Shown here piece by piece: positions 33,782 through 41,296 of a stretch of DNA of 64,000 bases. The position numbers and the translations under genes are program-made. Where the stretch lies: positions 62,001-126,000 of the forward strand of contig JACDZG010000002.1 in assembly GCA_013426805.1 (NCBI GenBank), written 5' to 3'. The notes beneath the pieces are model-generated. The model saw nothing but the letters and a program-made list of their open reading frames with translations, was not told the origin of the DNA and made no database searches. Origin of the DNA: Chromatiaceae bacterium. GTDB lineage: Bacteria > Pseudomonadota > Gammaproteobacteria > Chromatiales > Chromatiaceae. Each line of letters opens with the position of its first letter. Position 1 is the stretch's first letter.

Positions 33782-36601
33782 TCAGTGTTCAGTGACCAGT
33801 GGATCAGTGTTCGGAGGAATGGGGCACGCACACACCACACGGAACCCAACCGTGCTGTTACGGTCGGTTGGGGAGCTCCTGAAGCGGGAGACGACACGCG
33901 CGTTGGCTGGGACGTAGTTCCAGGAGCCGCCGCGCAAGGCACGGGCAGCGTCACCTTTCGTGTCCGCGTCAGCCGGATTCGCGTATTTGTTGAGACACCA
34001 TTCCCAGACGTTACCGGCGCAGTCGAGCAAGCCATCCGGCGAAGCGCCGCGGGGATAGAGTCCCACGGCCGTGGTCTCGCGCAGATAAAGCCCCGCGGCG
34101 TCGACCGGCGTCTCTTCGACATTGGCCAGGCCGGTGCCGTAGTCCCCGTCCCAGGGGTACTGCCGAGCATCCTGATGGCCGCGTGCGGCGCGCTCCCATT
34201 CGAACTCGGTGGGCAGCCGGATGACCTGATCGGCGTCGATCAGGCCCGCCTGGCGATACCGGGCGGTGAGCCAGCGGCAATAGGCCAGGGCCTCCACCCA
34301 GGCGACATTGACCCGCGGACGGTTGGGCTGGTCCCAGCGTGGGTCTTCCGGGGTCGGCGCCAGGTAACCTTCCTGCCACCACTCCGGGTTGGCATAGTCG
34401 TCCGCCGCGTCGATGAACGCCTGATACTGCGCCTTGGTGATGGGATAGCGGGCGATCCGATAGGCCCCGTCGATGGATTGGCGCTCGCCCTTGTCCTGCC
34501 AGTGGAAGGCACCGGGTGCGATGGCGATCCAGTCGAGGTCCGGCAGGCCGTCCGGGCGCACTCCGACCCCGGGGCGCCGATCACCCAGCACCGCCAACAG
34601 GTCGCCGATGCCGAGCCGACGGGGATACCAACGCGCGCCCTCATCCTGCGCCAGCAGCGCCAGGACCGCATCCAAGCCGCCGCGCAGCCAGTCGGCCAGC
34701 ACCGGTTCCTGGGCACCGATCCAGTCGCACAGTGCCTGCGTGGTCTTCCAGGTACGACCGGGGGCGGTCAGGCAGAACAGCAGTGTCAGGGCGTCCGCGC
34801 CGTGCTCGAAGGCCCGGCGGGTCAGGTCCGCCAGCTCGTCCGGAGCGTCCTCGGCCAGAAAGTAGGCCGTCCGCGCATCGGTGCGCAGCCCGGCCCAGAG
34901 CCCGGCGCGCTGGAGCCGGTCGCGCAGCTCGCGGCGCACGCCCGGCACCGGCAGTTGGTCATCGGGGCGGCCGGCCTGGTCCCAGCGCGCGGCCTGGCGC
35001 CGGACCTCGTCGCGGCGGACCAGAGCCTCGGCCTGCTCGCCGATCCAGTCGGCCAGTCGGGACCATTGACGCAGCAGGGCCTCGTGCGCCACCTCAACCA
35101 TCGGCTGGCCGTCCCGCGCGCCGCAGACCAGGAGCCGCACCTGATCGTCCCGGCCCCTGGGCGCGCGCGAGAAGACCTCGATGAAGATGCGCGCCGGGTC
35201 GGCCGCGGCCCAGTGGGCGAGCGGCGCCCGCCGGCGGGTCGGCTCGCGGCTGTCCGGATCGATGCGGACCAGCTCGGCGAAGACCCGGCGCATCAGGTCC
35301 TCGGCCGCCGCGCCGGTGATCCCGTGGTCTTCATGGAGCAGCCTGAACCCACGGTCGGCGCGCTCGGTCAGGATGCCCTGGAGTCCGTGCAGTTGGTCCT
35401 CATAGTGCGCCAGGGTCAGGCCCGCGGCGCTGGTCCCGAAGCGGTCGAACAGGTCCTCCAGCACGGCGCCGAGCAGCGCCAGGCCGCCGCTCTGGCCCTG
35501 CGCCTCCTGGTGCAGACGGGTGCTGAGCCGGGGGTCGAGCCGCAGACCCACGGCCTGGGCCGGACCCTCGATCATGCGCCTCAGGGCGTCCGGCGGCGGC
35601 GGTGACACAAAATAGGGCGGCCGGCGGTTGAGCAGGCGGCACAGGTCCGGATGATCGTTGAGATGATGCAGAAAATCCGAACGGATGGTCGCCACCAGGC
35701 GCAGCCGCGGGTCGGCCACGGCGCGCAGCAGGAAAGCGATGAAGGCCGCGCGATCGGGCGCGGGCACCAGGGTGAACAACTCTTCCAGTTGATCCAGGAT
35801 CAGCAGCCAGGCCGGACGACCTTCGAGCAGGCGGTCGAGCAGACGCGGGAACTGGTCCGGGTCGGCCCGCAGCCGCACCGCCTCGTCACGCGGCACCAGC
35901 TCGCTGCGGCGGGCGCAGCGGTGGACACTCTGCACCAGGCCCTCGAAGGGGTCGCTGACGAAGTTCGGCGTCATGGCGCTGATCACCCAGTCGCGGCTGT
36001 CGGCGATCCGGGCCTGCTGATCCGCGGGCGGCTCATGCAACGCGCGCCACAGCCCCGCCTTGACCAGGGAGGACTTGCCGGATCCGGAGGCCCCGGAGAC
36101 CACCAGCATGTCGCCCACTGCAAGCCGGTCGAGCCGCTCCAGCAGGGCCGCCGTCTCGGCCTCGCGGCCAAAGAAGAGCCGCGCCCGTTCCGGGTCGCGC
36201 CCCCAGTCGTAAGCCAGCAGACCGGGATAGGGACAGCGGATGGGCCGCGACCCGGCCGGATCGGCGCAAACCTGGGTCAATTGGTCGACCAGGGTCTTGA
36301 CCGCGGGGTTGGCGTCGTACTGGCGTCGGCTGACCTCCGCGAGCAGAGCGCAGACCGGATGGCGGCCGTCGATCCGCCGGGCGGCGAAAAAGTCGAGGCG
36401 CTGCACCAGTTGACCGGCGACCGTGGGACCCTCATCGTCCCAGTTCAGTTCAGCCGCGGCGGGGTGAGGGCCCAGCGCGGCCTCCACGAAGGCCTTGCGG
36501 TCCCGCACCAGGGACCAGACCGGAAGCAGGAGCAGCAGGTCGCGCAGGCACTTGCGCGTTCGGTCGGCGTCGGCATCCCGGCGTTGGTTCGCTGAGTCCA
36601 T
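33782..36601 (-). CDS. DGR target 2: effector-associated domain - STAND NTPase - FGE/C-type lectin receptor
   Basis: 939-residue paralogue of target 1 in opposite orientation. It has an N-terminal effector-associated domain (LRDLLLLLPVWSLVRDRKAF) and the Walker A sequence GASGSGKSSLVKAG. Walker B is WLLILDQLEELFTL, followed by LVATIRSDFL and VEVAHEALLRQWSRL. The FGE/lectin domain has YPITKAQYQAFID, LPTEFEWERAARG and CAGNVWEWCLN, ending in the variable repeat at residues 886-927. The ATG was chosen because AGAGGG precedes it by five bases; the frame extends 14 codons further to a TTG. The first roughly 100 residues resemble the SEFIR protein's tail (AFVEAALG-HPAAA) more closely than target 1 does. 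A TATAAT box lies 76 bases upstream. Confidence 0.9.
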   Translation of the reverse strand: MDSANQRRDADADRTRKCLRDLLLLLPVWSLVRDRKAFVEAALGPHPAAAELNWDDEGPTVAGQLVQRLDFFAARRIDGRHPVCALLAEVSRRQYDANPAVKTLVDQLTQVCADPAGSRPIRCPYPGLLAYDWGRDPERARLFFGREAETAALLERLDRLAVGDMLVVSGASGSGKSSLVKAGLWRALHEPPADQQARIADSRDWVISAMTPNFVSDPFEGLVQSVHRCARRSELVPRDEAVRLRADPDQFPRLLDRLLEGRPAWLLILDQLEELFTLVPAPDRAAFIAFLLRAVADPRLRLVATIRSDFLHHLNDHPDLCRLLNRRPPYFVSPPPPDALRRMIEGPAQAVGLRLDPRLSTRLHQEAQGQSGGLALLGAVLEDLFDRFGTSAAGLTLAHYEDQLHGLQGILTERADRGFRLLHEDHGITGAAAEDLMRRVFAELVRIDPDSREPTRRRAPLAHWAAADPARIFIEVFSRAPRGRDDQVRLLVCGARDGQPMVEVAHEALLRQWSRLADWIGEQAEALVRRDEVRRQAARWDQAGRPDDQLPVPGVRRELRDRLQRAGLWAGLRTDARTAYFLAEDAPDELADLTRRAFEHGADALTLLFCLTAPGRTWKTTQALCDWIGAQEPVLADWLRGGLDAVLALLAQDEGARWYPRRLGIGDLLAVLGDRRPGVGVRPDGLPDLDWIAIAPGAFHWQDKGERQSIDGAYRIARYPITKAQYQAFIDAADDYANPEWWQEGYLAPTPEDPRWDQPNRPRVNVAWVEALAYCRWLTARYRQAGLIDADQVIRLPTEFEWERAARGHQDARQYPWDGDYGTGLANVEETPVDAAGLYLRETTAVGLYPRGASPDGLLDCAGNVWEWCLNKYANPADADTKGDAARALRGGSWNYVPANARVVSRFRSSPTDRNSTVGFRVVCACPIPPNTDPLVTEH
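33823..33946 (-). repeat. DGR variable repeat VR2 (in target 2)
   Basis: 124 bp aligned without gaps to the template; nine differences, all at template adenines (AAC to TAC, GTC, TTC, AGC, TCC and AGC). The other 115 positions are identical. Four of the nine substitutions are shared with VR1 (TAC, TTC and AGC codons at the same places); the rest are private. The flanks 5' of the repeat are also nearly identical to target 1. Confidence 0.97.
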
Positions 36602-36676
36602 CTCCACCCTCTGTTTCTCCAAGATCGGGGTCAGGTTTTGCAATCACGCATTCTTCACGAGGCCAAGGAGACGGCG

Positions 36677-36682
36677 ATTATA
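36677..36682 (-). promoter_or_regulatory. Possible -10 box (TATAAT) of target 2
   Basis: A consensus TATAAT reads on the minus strand 76 bases before the target 2 ATG, in a short AT-richer stretch just inside inverted-repeat arm B. No good -35 hexamer is found 16-18 bases upstream because that DNA is the GC-rich palindrome. Confidence 0.4.
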
Positions 36683-36688
36683 GCTTTG

Positions 36689-36822
36689 TTCTGGCTCCCA
36701 CGCTCCTGCGTGGGAGCACGTGCGGGCGCTCCGCGTCCGGTGCCAAGACCAGACGCGGAGCGCCCGCCCGGCATTCCCACGCGGAGCGTGGGAACGAGAA
36801 GCCGCGCCGTCGGCGCTTCACT
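36689..36822 (-). repeat. 134-bp inverted repeat, arm B (right border of the DGR block)
   Basis: Reverse-complement copy of arm A at 28641-28774, of equal length and with two mismatches by eye. It lies directly upstream of target 2, as arm A lies upstream of target 1. Confidence 0.85.
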
Positions 36823-36858
36823 TAACGGCATTGAGCAGGACCGGGGTCGCAGACGCGC

Positions 36859-36894
36859 GTAGGACGGGCATCGCTCTCGCTCTGCCCATCCTAC
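36859..36894. repeat. GTAGGA(C)GGGCA...TGCCCATCCTAC hairpin repeat
   Basis: Imperfect 12-bp stem around a CTCTCGC-type loop, located 50 bases beyond the end of the SEFIR gene. Same family as the hairpin before the HAD gene. It may end SEFIR transcription. Confidence 0.6.
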
Positions 36895-36943
36895 CGGGAG
36901 GCCTGGCCTCATCACTGCTGATCACACCCGGCGCCGCGCGCGC

Positions 36944-37858
36944 TCAGGCGGCCGGGCACCCGAAGGCCGCGGCGAGTGCATGCACCTGCTCGCCAATGCC
37001 GGGGTGCAGATCCCAGCCCCGCGCGCGGATCTCGGCGAGGAGGCCGCACACCGCATGACGGCCGTCAGGCAGCGGCACGGTATCGAAAAAGTGCAGTTTG
37101 AGGATCAGATTCGCGGCCACCGTGTAGCCGTCATCGTCCCAGATCAGGTTGGCGGCAGCGGGATGCCGGCCCAGCGCGGCCTCCACGAAGGCCTTGCGCT
37201 CGCGCACCAGCGGCCAGGCCGGCAGGGCCACCAGCAGGTCGCGCAGGACCAGCCGCTGCTGCTGCCAGGTCTGTTCATCCACACGTTTGGCGGCCGTCGG
37301 CTGGACCGGCTGGTCGCCCGCGTCGTCGAAGACGAGCGGCGTACCGGACGCGCGCGCCTGCCGCCGCGGCAGCCCGAGCGCACCAGGCTCGATACCCGCC
37401 TGGCCGAGCAGCGCGGCATAGAGCGCCTGGTAGGATTGATCCGCCGTCAGGATGTAAAAGGTTTGGCCGCGCAGGGGTTCGGGAATGCAACCGCCGCCGT
37501 CGGCCGCGAACAGCACGGGGATGAACTTGGCGGTGACACTGCGCGCATCGTATAGCGTCTGGGTGATGACGGCGCCCTCCCAGTCCACCCCTTTGCCCAG
37601 GCCGGGCGCTTCGAGCCCGCGGAACCGGCGATAGTAGGTGGCGGTGCAGATCACCAGGACTGACTCGGCCCAGTCGAGCTGATTCAGCATCCAGCGCGGC
37701 CACCCCTCGGGCGGGGTGCCGTTCACATACTGGTCGAGCCGGGTGTCGATCCCATCCGCGCGCAGCCGTTCGGACAGGCCCAGTACAAGCGCCCGGTGCG
37801 CGGGACTGTCGTGGCTATAACTGATGAACACCCGCGGGTGAACGCCGGGCTCCTGCAT
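36944..37858 (-). CDS. SEFIR-domain protein with C-terminal effector-associated domain
   Basis: 304-residue protein. Residues about 8-150 form a SEFIR/TIR-like domain (RVFISYSHDSPAHRALVLGL, then DGIDTRLDQYV, GWPRWMLNQLDWAESVLVICT and YYRRFRG). Residues about 205-304 (LRDLLVALPAWPLVRERKAF, HPAAANLIWDDDGYTVA) match the N-terminal domain of both DGR receptors. Such shared domains in bacterial conflict systems are thought to recruit effectors by homotypic contact, so this is the likely signalling partner of the receptors. AGGAGG precedes the ATG by five bases. Same strand as target 2 and 342 bases upstream of it, across inverted-repeat arm B. Confidence 0.88.
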   Translation of the reverse strand: MQEPGVHPRVFISYSHDSPAHRALVLGLSERLRADGIDTRLDQYVNGTPPEGWPRWMLNQLDWAESVLVICTATYYRRFRGLEAPGLGKGVDWEGAVITQTLYDARSVTAKFIPVLFAADGGGCIPEPLRGQTFYILTADQSYQALYAALLGQAGIEPGALGLPRRQARASGTPLVFDDAGDQPVQPTAAKRVDEQTWQQQRLVLRDLLVALPAWPLVRERKAFVEAALGRHPAAANLIWDDDGYTVAANLILKLHFFDTVPLPDGRHAVCGLLAEIRARGWDLHPGIGEQVHALAAAFGCPAA

Positions 37859-38099
37859 GATCGCCTCCTGGTTGTGGGTTCGCGCCGGTGGGCCATGATC
37901 GACGTTCCGGCCAACGCGACTGTTCGGAATTATCCACAGAGTCTATCCCTGGTGTCATGCGTCTTGTGTGAACATGTCACAGAATCCTGGTCAAACGTCA
38001 GGTTATCATCGGGCCGCGGTCGGGCGCGGGGCGGTCCGGCGTGCTGCCGGTGCGCTCGCCCAATGGCGTCGATGACCGCGTCAACCCGGAGGTCAAGCT

Positions 38100-40217
38100 A
38101 TGTTTGTGCGTCGTGATCGCGTGGCGCTCGCCGCGTCTGCACTGTTGTCACTGTGGTCGGTCGCCGCCGGTGCGGCGGATTGGTTCGTCGCCCCCAACGG
38201 CAACGATGCCTGGGATACCGCCGGCACCCTCAGCGAACCCTTCAAGACCATCTCCCGCGCCAACTGGGAAGGCTTCGCCGGCGCCGGCGACACCATCCAG
38301 GTCCGCGGCGGCACCTATCTGTTGAGCGCCGGTGAGTGGATCGGCACCGGCGGTGCGCCCGGCAATCCGCTGACGGTCAAACCCTATCAGGGCGAGCAGG
38401 TGATCCTGGACGGATCGGCCATGTCCTCCACGGTGCTGGGGGTGGGCGCCAGCCATGTGGTGATCGAGGGCTTCGAGGTCCGCAACAGCGCGCGCACCGG
38501 GATCACCGCCTGGGGCGGCGACGCGGGGCAAGCGGGCATCCAGGATATCGTCATCCGCAACAATCTGGTGCACGACTGCCGGCGCGGCGGGATCTACGTG
38601 GGTCATGCCATCGCCGAGACCACGGCGGGCGTGCAGAACGTGCTCATCGAGGGCAACGTGATCTACCACACCGCCCTGGAGAACGCGGCGCGCTCCGCCA
38701 CCAGCAGTTGGCCGGGGGCGCTGAGCGTCACCGGCAGCCAGGACGTGGTGGTGCGCAACAACCGGGTCTACGAGAACCTGGGCGAGGGGATCATCGCCGG
38801 CAACGCCCGGCGGGTGCAGATCCTCGGCAACGAGGTCTACGACAACTATTCGGTGAATCTCTATGTGGACCGCGGGACCGCGATCCGCCATGAGGGCAAC
38901 CTGGTCTACTCCACCGGCAACAGCGCCTATTTCAGGCAGTTGGGTGGGGTGTGGCTGCCCGCCTCCGGGGTGCAGATCGCCAACGAGAACGAGACCCTGT
39001 GGGCCGATCCGATCTGGTCCGCGGACAATGTCATCGTCAACAACGTCTTCATCGGCAACCGCAACGCCTTCCACTACGGCAACTACCAGGGCGGCGGCGG
39101 TATGCATGGGGTGCTGTTCGCCTTCAATACCGTCTATGGATCGGTCCAGGCGGCCCTGGATATCGACGCCGACACCCACGGCACCAGCGAGATCGCCAAC
39201 AACCTCTGGGTGCAGACTCCGGCACCGATCGGCGGCGGAGTCCAGACGGCCCTGGACGGTGACCTCACCGGCATCAGCTTCCATCACAACCTGTGGTTCG
39301 GCGGTGCCCCCCAGTCCGGCGCCGCCGCCCCTTCGGACCTCAACGCCGACCCGGCCTTCATCGCCCCGGGCGGATTCGCCGCCGCCGACTATGACCTGCT
39401 GCCCGGTTCCCCGGCGAGCGGTGCCGCCGTGGCCCTGGCGGCGGTGACGCAGGACTATGCCGGCAGCGCGCGGGGCGCCTTCCCGACCCTGGGGGCCTAC
39501 GAGGGCATCGGCGGGGCCGTGCCGCTGCCGGTGGCGAACTTCGCCGCCGCACCGGTGGCCGGCAGCGCGCCGCTGACGGTCGTCTTTTCCGACCATTCCA
39601 GCGCGGCGGCAACCTGGTCCTGGGACTTCGGCGACGGCGCGACCTCCCAGGAGGCCTCCCCGAGCCATGTCTACAGCATCCCCGGCCATTACAGCGTGAC
39701 CCTCACCGTCACCAACGACACGGGCAGCGCCGGCGCGACCCAGGCCGGACTGATCCGGGTGGTGGACCCCGCGGCGCGGCAGACCGTATTCGCCGACGGG
39801 TTCGAGACCGGGCTGGCGGGCTGGTATCGGGAAGGCCGGGTGGCCTGGTACGCCGACACCCCCCGGCATGACACCCATGCCATGCGCTTTACCGGCAACA
39901 ATGTCTGGGTGGAGCGCTCGGTGTCCACCGCGGGCTTCACCGATATCGTGCTGTCGGTCTCCCTGGGCGCCGCGTCCTTTGAGAACTGGGAGTACCTGAT
40001 GCTCTACTGGTATGACGGGCAGCAGTGGCAGTCCCCGGTGAGCATCGACAACCACCATCCGGCGAGCGACGGCCAACTGCACGCCATCGAGGTGGCCCTG
40101 CCGGCCGCTGCCGCCGACAACCCGGCTTTTCGCGTGGGTTTCGGCATGTGGGACACGGACACCAAGGATTTCGGGTATGTGGACGATGTGCTGGTGACGG
40201 GGGTGCCCGTCCAGTGA
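38100..40217 (+). CDS. Secreted right-handed beta-helix protein with PKD and jelly-roll-like C-terminal domains
   Basis: 705-residue exported protein. The signal peptide is LAASALLSLWSVAAGAADW (cleavage near residue 26). Residues about 27-460 form a right-handed parallel beta-helix with DUF1565-like start (DWFVAPNGNDAWDTAGTLSE) and PbH1 repeats (VIRNNLVHDCRRGGIYVG, VVRNNRVYENLGEGI, VQILGNEVYDNYSVNLY). Residues about 478-560 form a PKD domain (WSWDFGDGATSQEASPSHVY). The tail from about 565 has FADGFETGLAGWY, a beta-sandwich type seen in surface polysaccharide-binding proteins. It may be a polysaccharide lyase/epimerase-like or adhesin protein; no catalytic residues can be assigned. Confidence 0.85.
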   Translation: MFVRRDRVALAASALLSLWSVAAGAADWFVAPNGNDAWDTAGTLSEPFKTISRANWEGFAGAGDTIQVRGGTYLLSAGEWIGTGGAPGNPLTVKPYQGEQVILDGSAMSSTVLGVGASHVVIEGFEVRNSARTGITAWGGDAGQAGIQDIVIRNNLVHDCRRGGIYVGHAIAETTAGVQNVLIEGNVIYHTALENAARSATSSWPGALSVTGSQDVVVRNNRVYENLGEGIIAGNARRVQILGNEVYDNYSVNLYVDRGTAIRHEGNLVYSTGNSAYFRQLGGVWLPASGVQIANENETLWADPIWSADNVIVNNVFIGNRNAFHYGNYQGGGGMHGVLFAFNTVYGSVQAALDIDADTHGTSEIANNLWVQTPAPIGGGVQTALDGDLTGISFHHNLWFGGAPQSGAAAPSDLNADPAFIAPGGFAAADYDLLPGSPASGAAVALAAVTQDYAGSARGAFPTLGAYEGIGGAVPLPVANFAAAPVAGSAPLTVVFSDHSSAAATWSWDFGDGATSQEASPSHVYSIPGHYSVTLTVTNDTGSAGATQAGLIRVVDPAARQTVFADGFETGLAGWYREGRVAWYADTPRHDTHAMRFTGNNVWVERSVSTAGFTDIVLSVSLGAASFENWEYLMLYWYDGQQWQSPVSIDNHHPASDGQLHAIEVALPAAAADNPAFRVGFGMWDTDTKDFGYVDDVLVTGVPVQ

Positions 40218-40250
40218 TTGGTCAAAGCCTGGGGTGGACAAGCGCCGACC

Positions 40251-40285
40251 GTAGGTTGGGGGTGAGGAACGAACCCCAACATCCT
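40251..40285. repeat. GTAGGTTGGGG...CCCCAACATCC palindrome
   Basis: Imperfect palindrome with the internal string GTGAGGAACGAACC that recurs near 46.9 kb (and in reverse there and at 43.7 kb). It lies 33 bases after the beta-helix gene and may act as its terminator. Confidence 0.6.
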
Positions 40286-40329
40286 CAAATTCAGACCTCG
40301 TTGCGGAATGAATGAAAAAAAGCCCTCGG

Positions 40330-40400
40330 CGTAGGGACTCCGGTTGCCCGGAGCCCCCGCCACAGACCCGGACGTGCAGTATTGCCGCATCCGGTTCCTT
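40330..40400 (-). other. Remnant of a group II intron 3' end (domains V and VI)
   Basis: Read on the minus strand, the string AACCGGATGCGG...CTGCACGTCCGGGT resembles group II intron domain V (consensus like GAGCCGGATGCGG-GAAA-CCGCACGTCCGGTT). A GGGGGCTCCGG-GCAA-CCGGAGTCCC hairpin like domain VI follows. The catalytic AGC triad and the GNRA loop are degraded, and no intron-encoded protein lies upstream, so it would be a dead fragment. Confidence 0.5.
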
Positions 40401-40437
40401 GATCGCACTCGCTCATCAAGCGAGCGCGAGGTTTCAA

Positions 40438-40466
40438 GCGCCATTCGGATCAGCGCCGAATGGCGC
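40438..40466. repeat. GCGCCATTCGG/CCGAATGGCGC hairpin
   Basis: Perfect 11-bp inverted repeat around a 7-base loop, adjacent to the intron remnant. Function unknown; could be a REP-type element. Confidence 0.6.
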
Positions 40467-40510
40467 TGACTTAAGCTAAGGAATAATCTGCGCCCTTAAC
40501 GCCGGCCACT

Positions 40511-40573
40511 CGGGGACAGTTTACTCAATTCGGTATCTGTAATCAGCGGAGAGATAGATAAACTGTCTCCCCG
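40511..40573. repeat. REP-like palindrome CGGGGACAGTTTA...TAAACTGTCTCCCCG
   Basis: Long imperfect dyad beginning GGGGACAGTTTA, a form often seen with REP-associated tyrosine transposases. Its middle (TTCGGTATCTGTA and a following AGATAGA) recurs at 41800-41827 beside a truncated gene. No transposase is encoded in the window. Confidence 0.6.
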
Positions 40574-40632
40574 TTTTCCGTGAGCGGCGCTTAAGACCAC
40601 CCGCGGGCCGCCCGCCGGGTCGGGGGTTATCA

Positions 40633-40696
40633 GGGACAGACCACGACTCCCCGCGGCGAGAGCAAGGGATTTCGCGAGAAGCCGTGGTCTGTTCCC
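40633..40696. repeat. REP-like palindrome GGGACAGACCACG...CGTGGTCTGTTCCC
   Basis: Stem of about 13 bp around a 37-base loop; second member of the GGGACAG type in this island. Confidence 0.6.
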
Positions 40697-40714
40697 GAGG
40701 TTTCCTTTGCGTAT

Positions 40715-40745
40715 GTAGGCTGGGGTTCAGCCTACCCCATCCAGG
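40715..40745. repeat. GTAGGCTGGGG...CCTACCCCATCC palindrome
   Basis: Dispersed GTAGG-type repeat that overlaps the 3' end of the nucleotidyltransferase pseudogene and supplies its stop codon. Confidence 0.55.
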
Positions 40746-41039
40746 CCCCCAAAACGGTTCAAGAAGCGTGCAAACTGCTCACGCTGCGACCGCACCCGCT
40801 GGACTTGGCGGGGGTGATTTTCCCGCTCGAAGGCATCCACGCCGAAGGTATCGGATGGCGGCAACGCGTCCAACAAGTCGATGCCTTGATCGAAGAAAGT
40901 ACGTTTTCCCGTATCGGACGGTTTCGGTCATGACCGGCAGTCCGAGCAGATGCTCCCACAGTGCTACCGACTGCCCACCCACCAAGGTCAGGTCCTCGCC
41001 GACACAATCGAGCCACTGGAGCACCCGCTCGATATTCAC
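40727..41039 (-). pseudogene. Nucleotidyltransferase (AbiEii-like) gene remnant, frameshifted with internal deletion
   Basis: The GTG start gives MNIERVLQWLDCVGEDLTLV, then GGQSVALWEHLLG, the N-terminal strand-helix of AbiEii-type nucleotidyltransferases. About 40 codons in, the frame is lost. A different frame then continues with TFFDQGIDLLDALPPSDTFG and ENHPRQVQRVRSQREQFARF to a stop, as in the family's C terminus. The middle of the protein (roughly 150 residues in intact homologues) is missing. The start overlaps the upstream small gene by four bases (GTGA), so it was once the second gene of a pair. Confidence 0.65.
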
Positions 41040-41251
41040 AGATCCTCCAGGAACGCGGCATAGTCATCCGGGGATCGATCCACAACCCGCACCGCCAGCC
41101 CCGCGAAAACACAACCGATCTCGCCTGACTTCCCGCTTGGCAGAAGCGGCACGACGGGTGCCGCAACGCGCGCGCCTGCGGCGTCGCGTCGGCCCGGCGG
41201 CGTTGCCGACTGACCGTCGTTTGATAGGGGCTTCTCACTGCTCATGGGCAT
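41036..41251 (-). CDS. Small hypothetical protein, partner of the nucleotidyltransferase remnant
   Basis: 71-residue frame ending GLAVRVVDRSPDDYAAFLEDL, with a polar low-complexity N-terminal half. Its stop overlaps the GTG of the broken nucleotidyltransferase gene, which argues that it is or was a real coding sequence. No family recognised. With the partner dead it is probably non-functional. Confidence 0.45.
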   Translation of the reverse strand: MPMSSEKPLSNDGQSATPPGRRDAAGARVAAPVVPLLPSGKSGEIGCVFAGLAVRVVDRSPDDYAAFLEDL

Positions 41252-41296
41252 AGAATACCGTCGAACAACAGATTGGACACGCCTGAATGCGTTTGG

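Larger units (their letters stand above)
36602..36943. other. Intergenic region between target 2 and the SEFIR gene
   Basis: 342 bases without a gene. From left to right they hold the leader and TATAAT box of target 2, inverted-repeat arm B of the DGR block, and a GTAGGA...TCCTAC hairpin of the dispersed family near the SEFIR gene's 3' end. Confidence 0.7.
40218..40726. other. Palindrome island with intron remnant and REP-like elements
   Basis: 509 bases without a gene. In order they contain a GTAGG...CC palindrome, a degenerate group II intron 3' end on the minus strand, a GCGCCATTCGG/CCGAATGGCGC hairpin, a CGGGGACAGTTTA...TAAACTGTCTCCCCG palindrome, and a GGGACAGACCACG...CGTGGTCTGTTCCC palindrome. 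The density suggests a hotspot for small mobile elements. Confidence 0.65.

Noticed and set aside
33770-35605. 611-codon plus-strand frame
   Set aside because: Antisense of the second DGR receptor; its continuity reflects high GC3 in the real gene.
40684-41253. 189-codon plus-strand frame
   Set aside because: Antisense of the nucleotidyltransferase remnant and its partner, starting inside a repeat; no family features.
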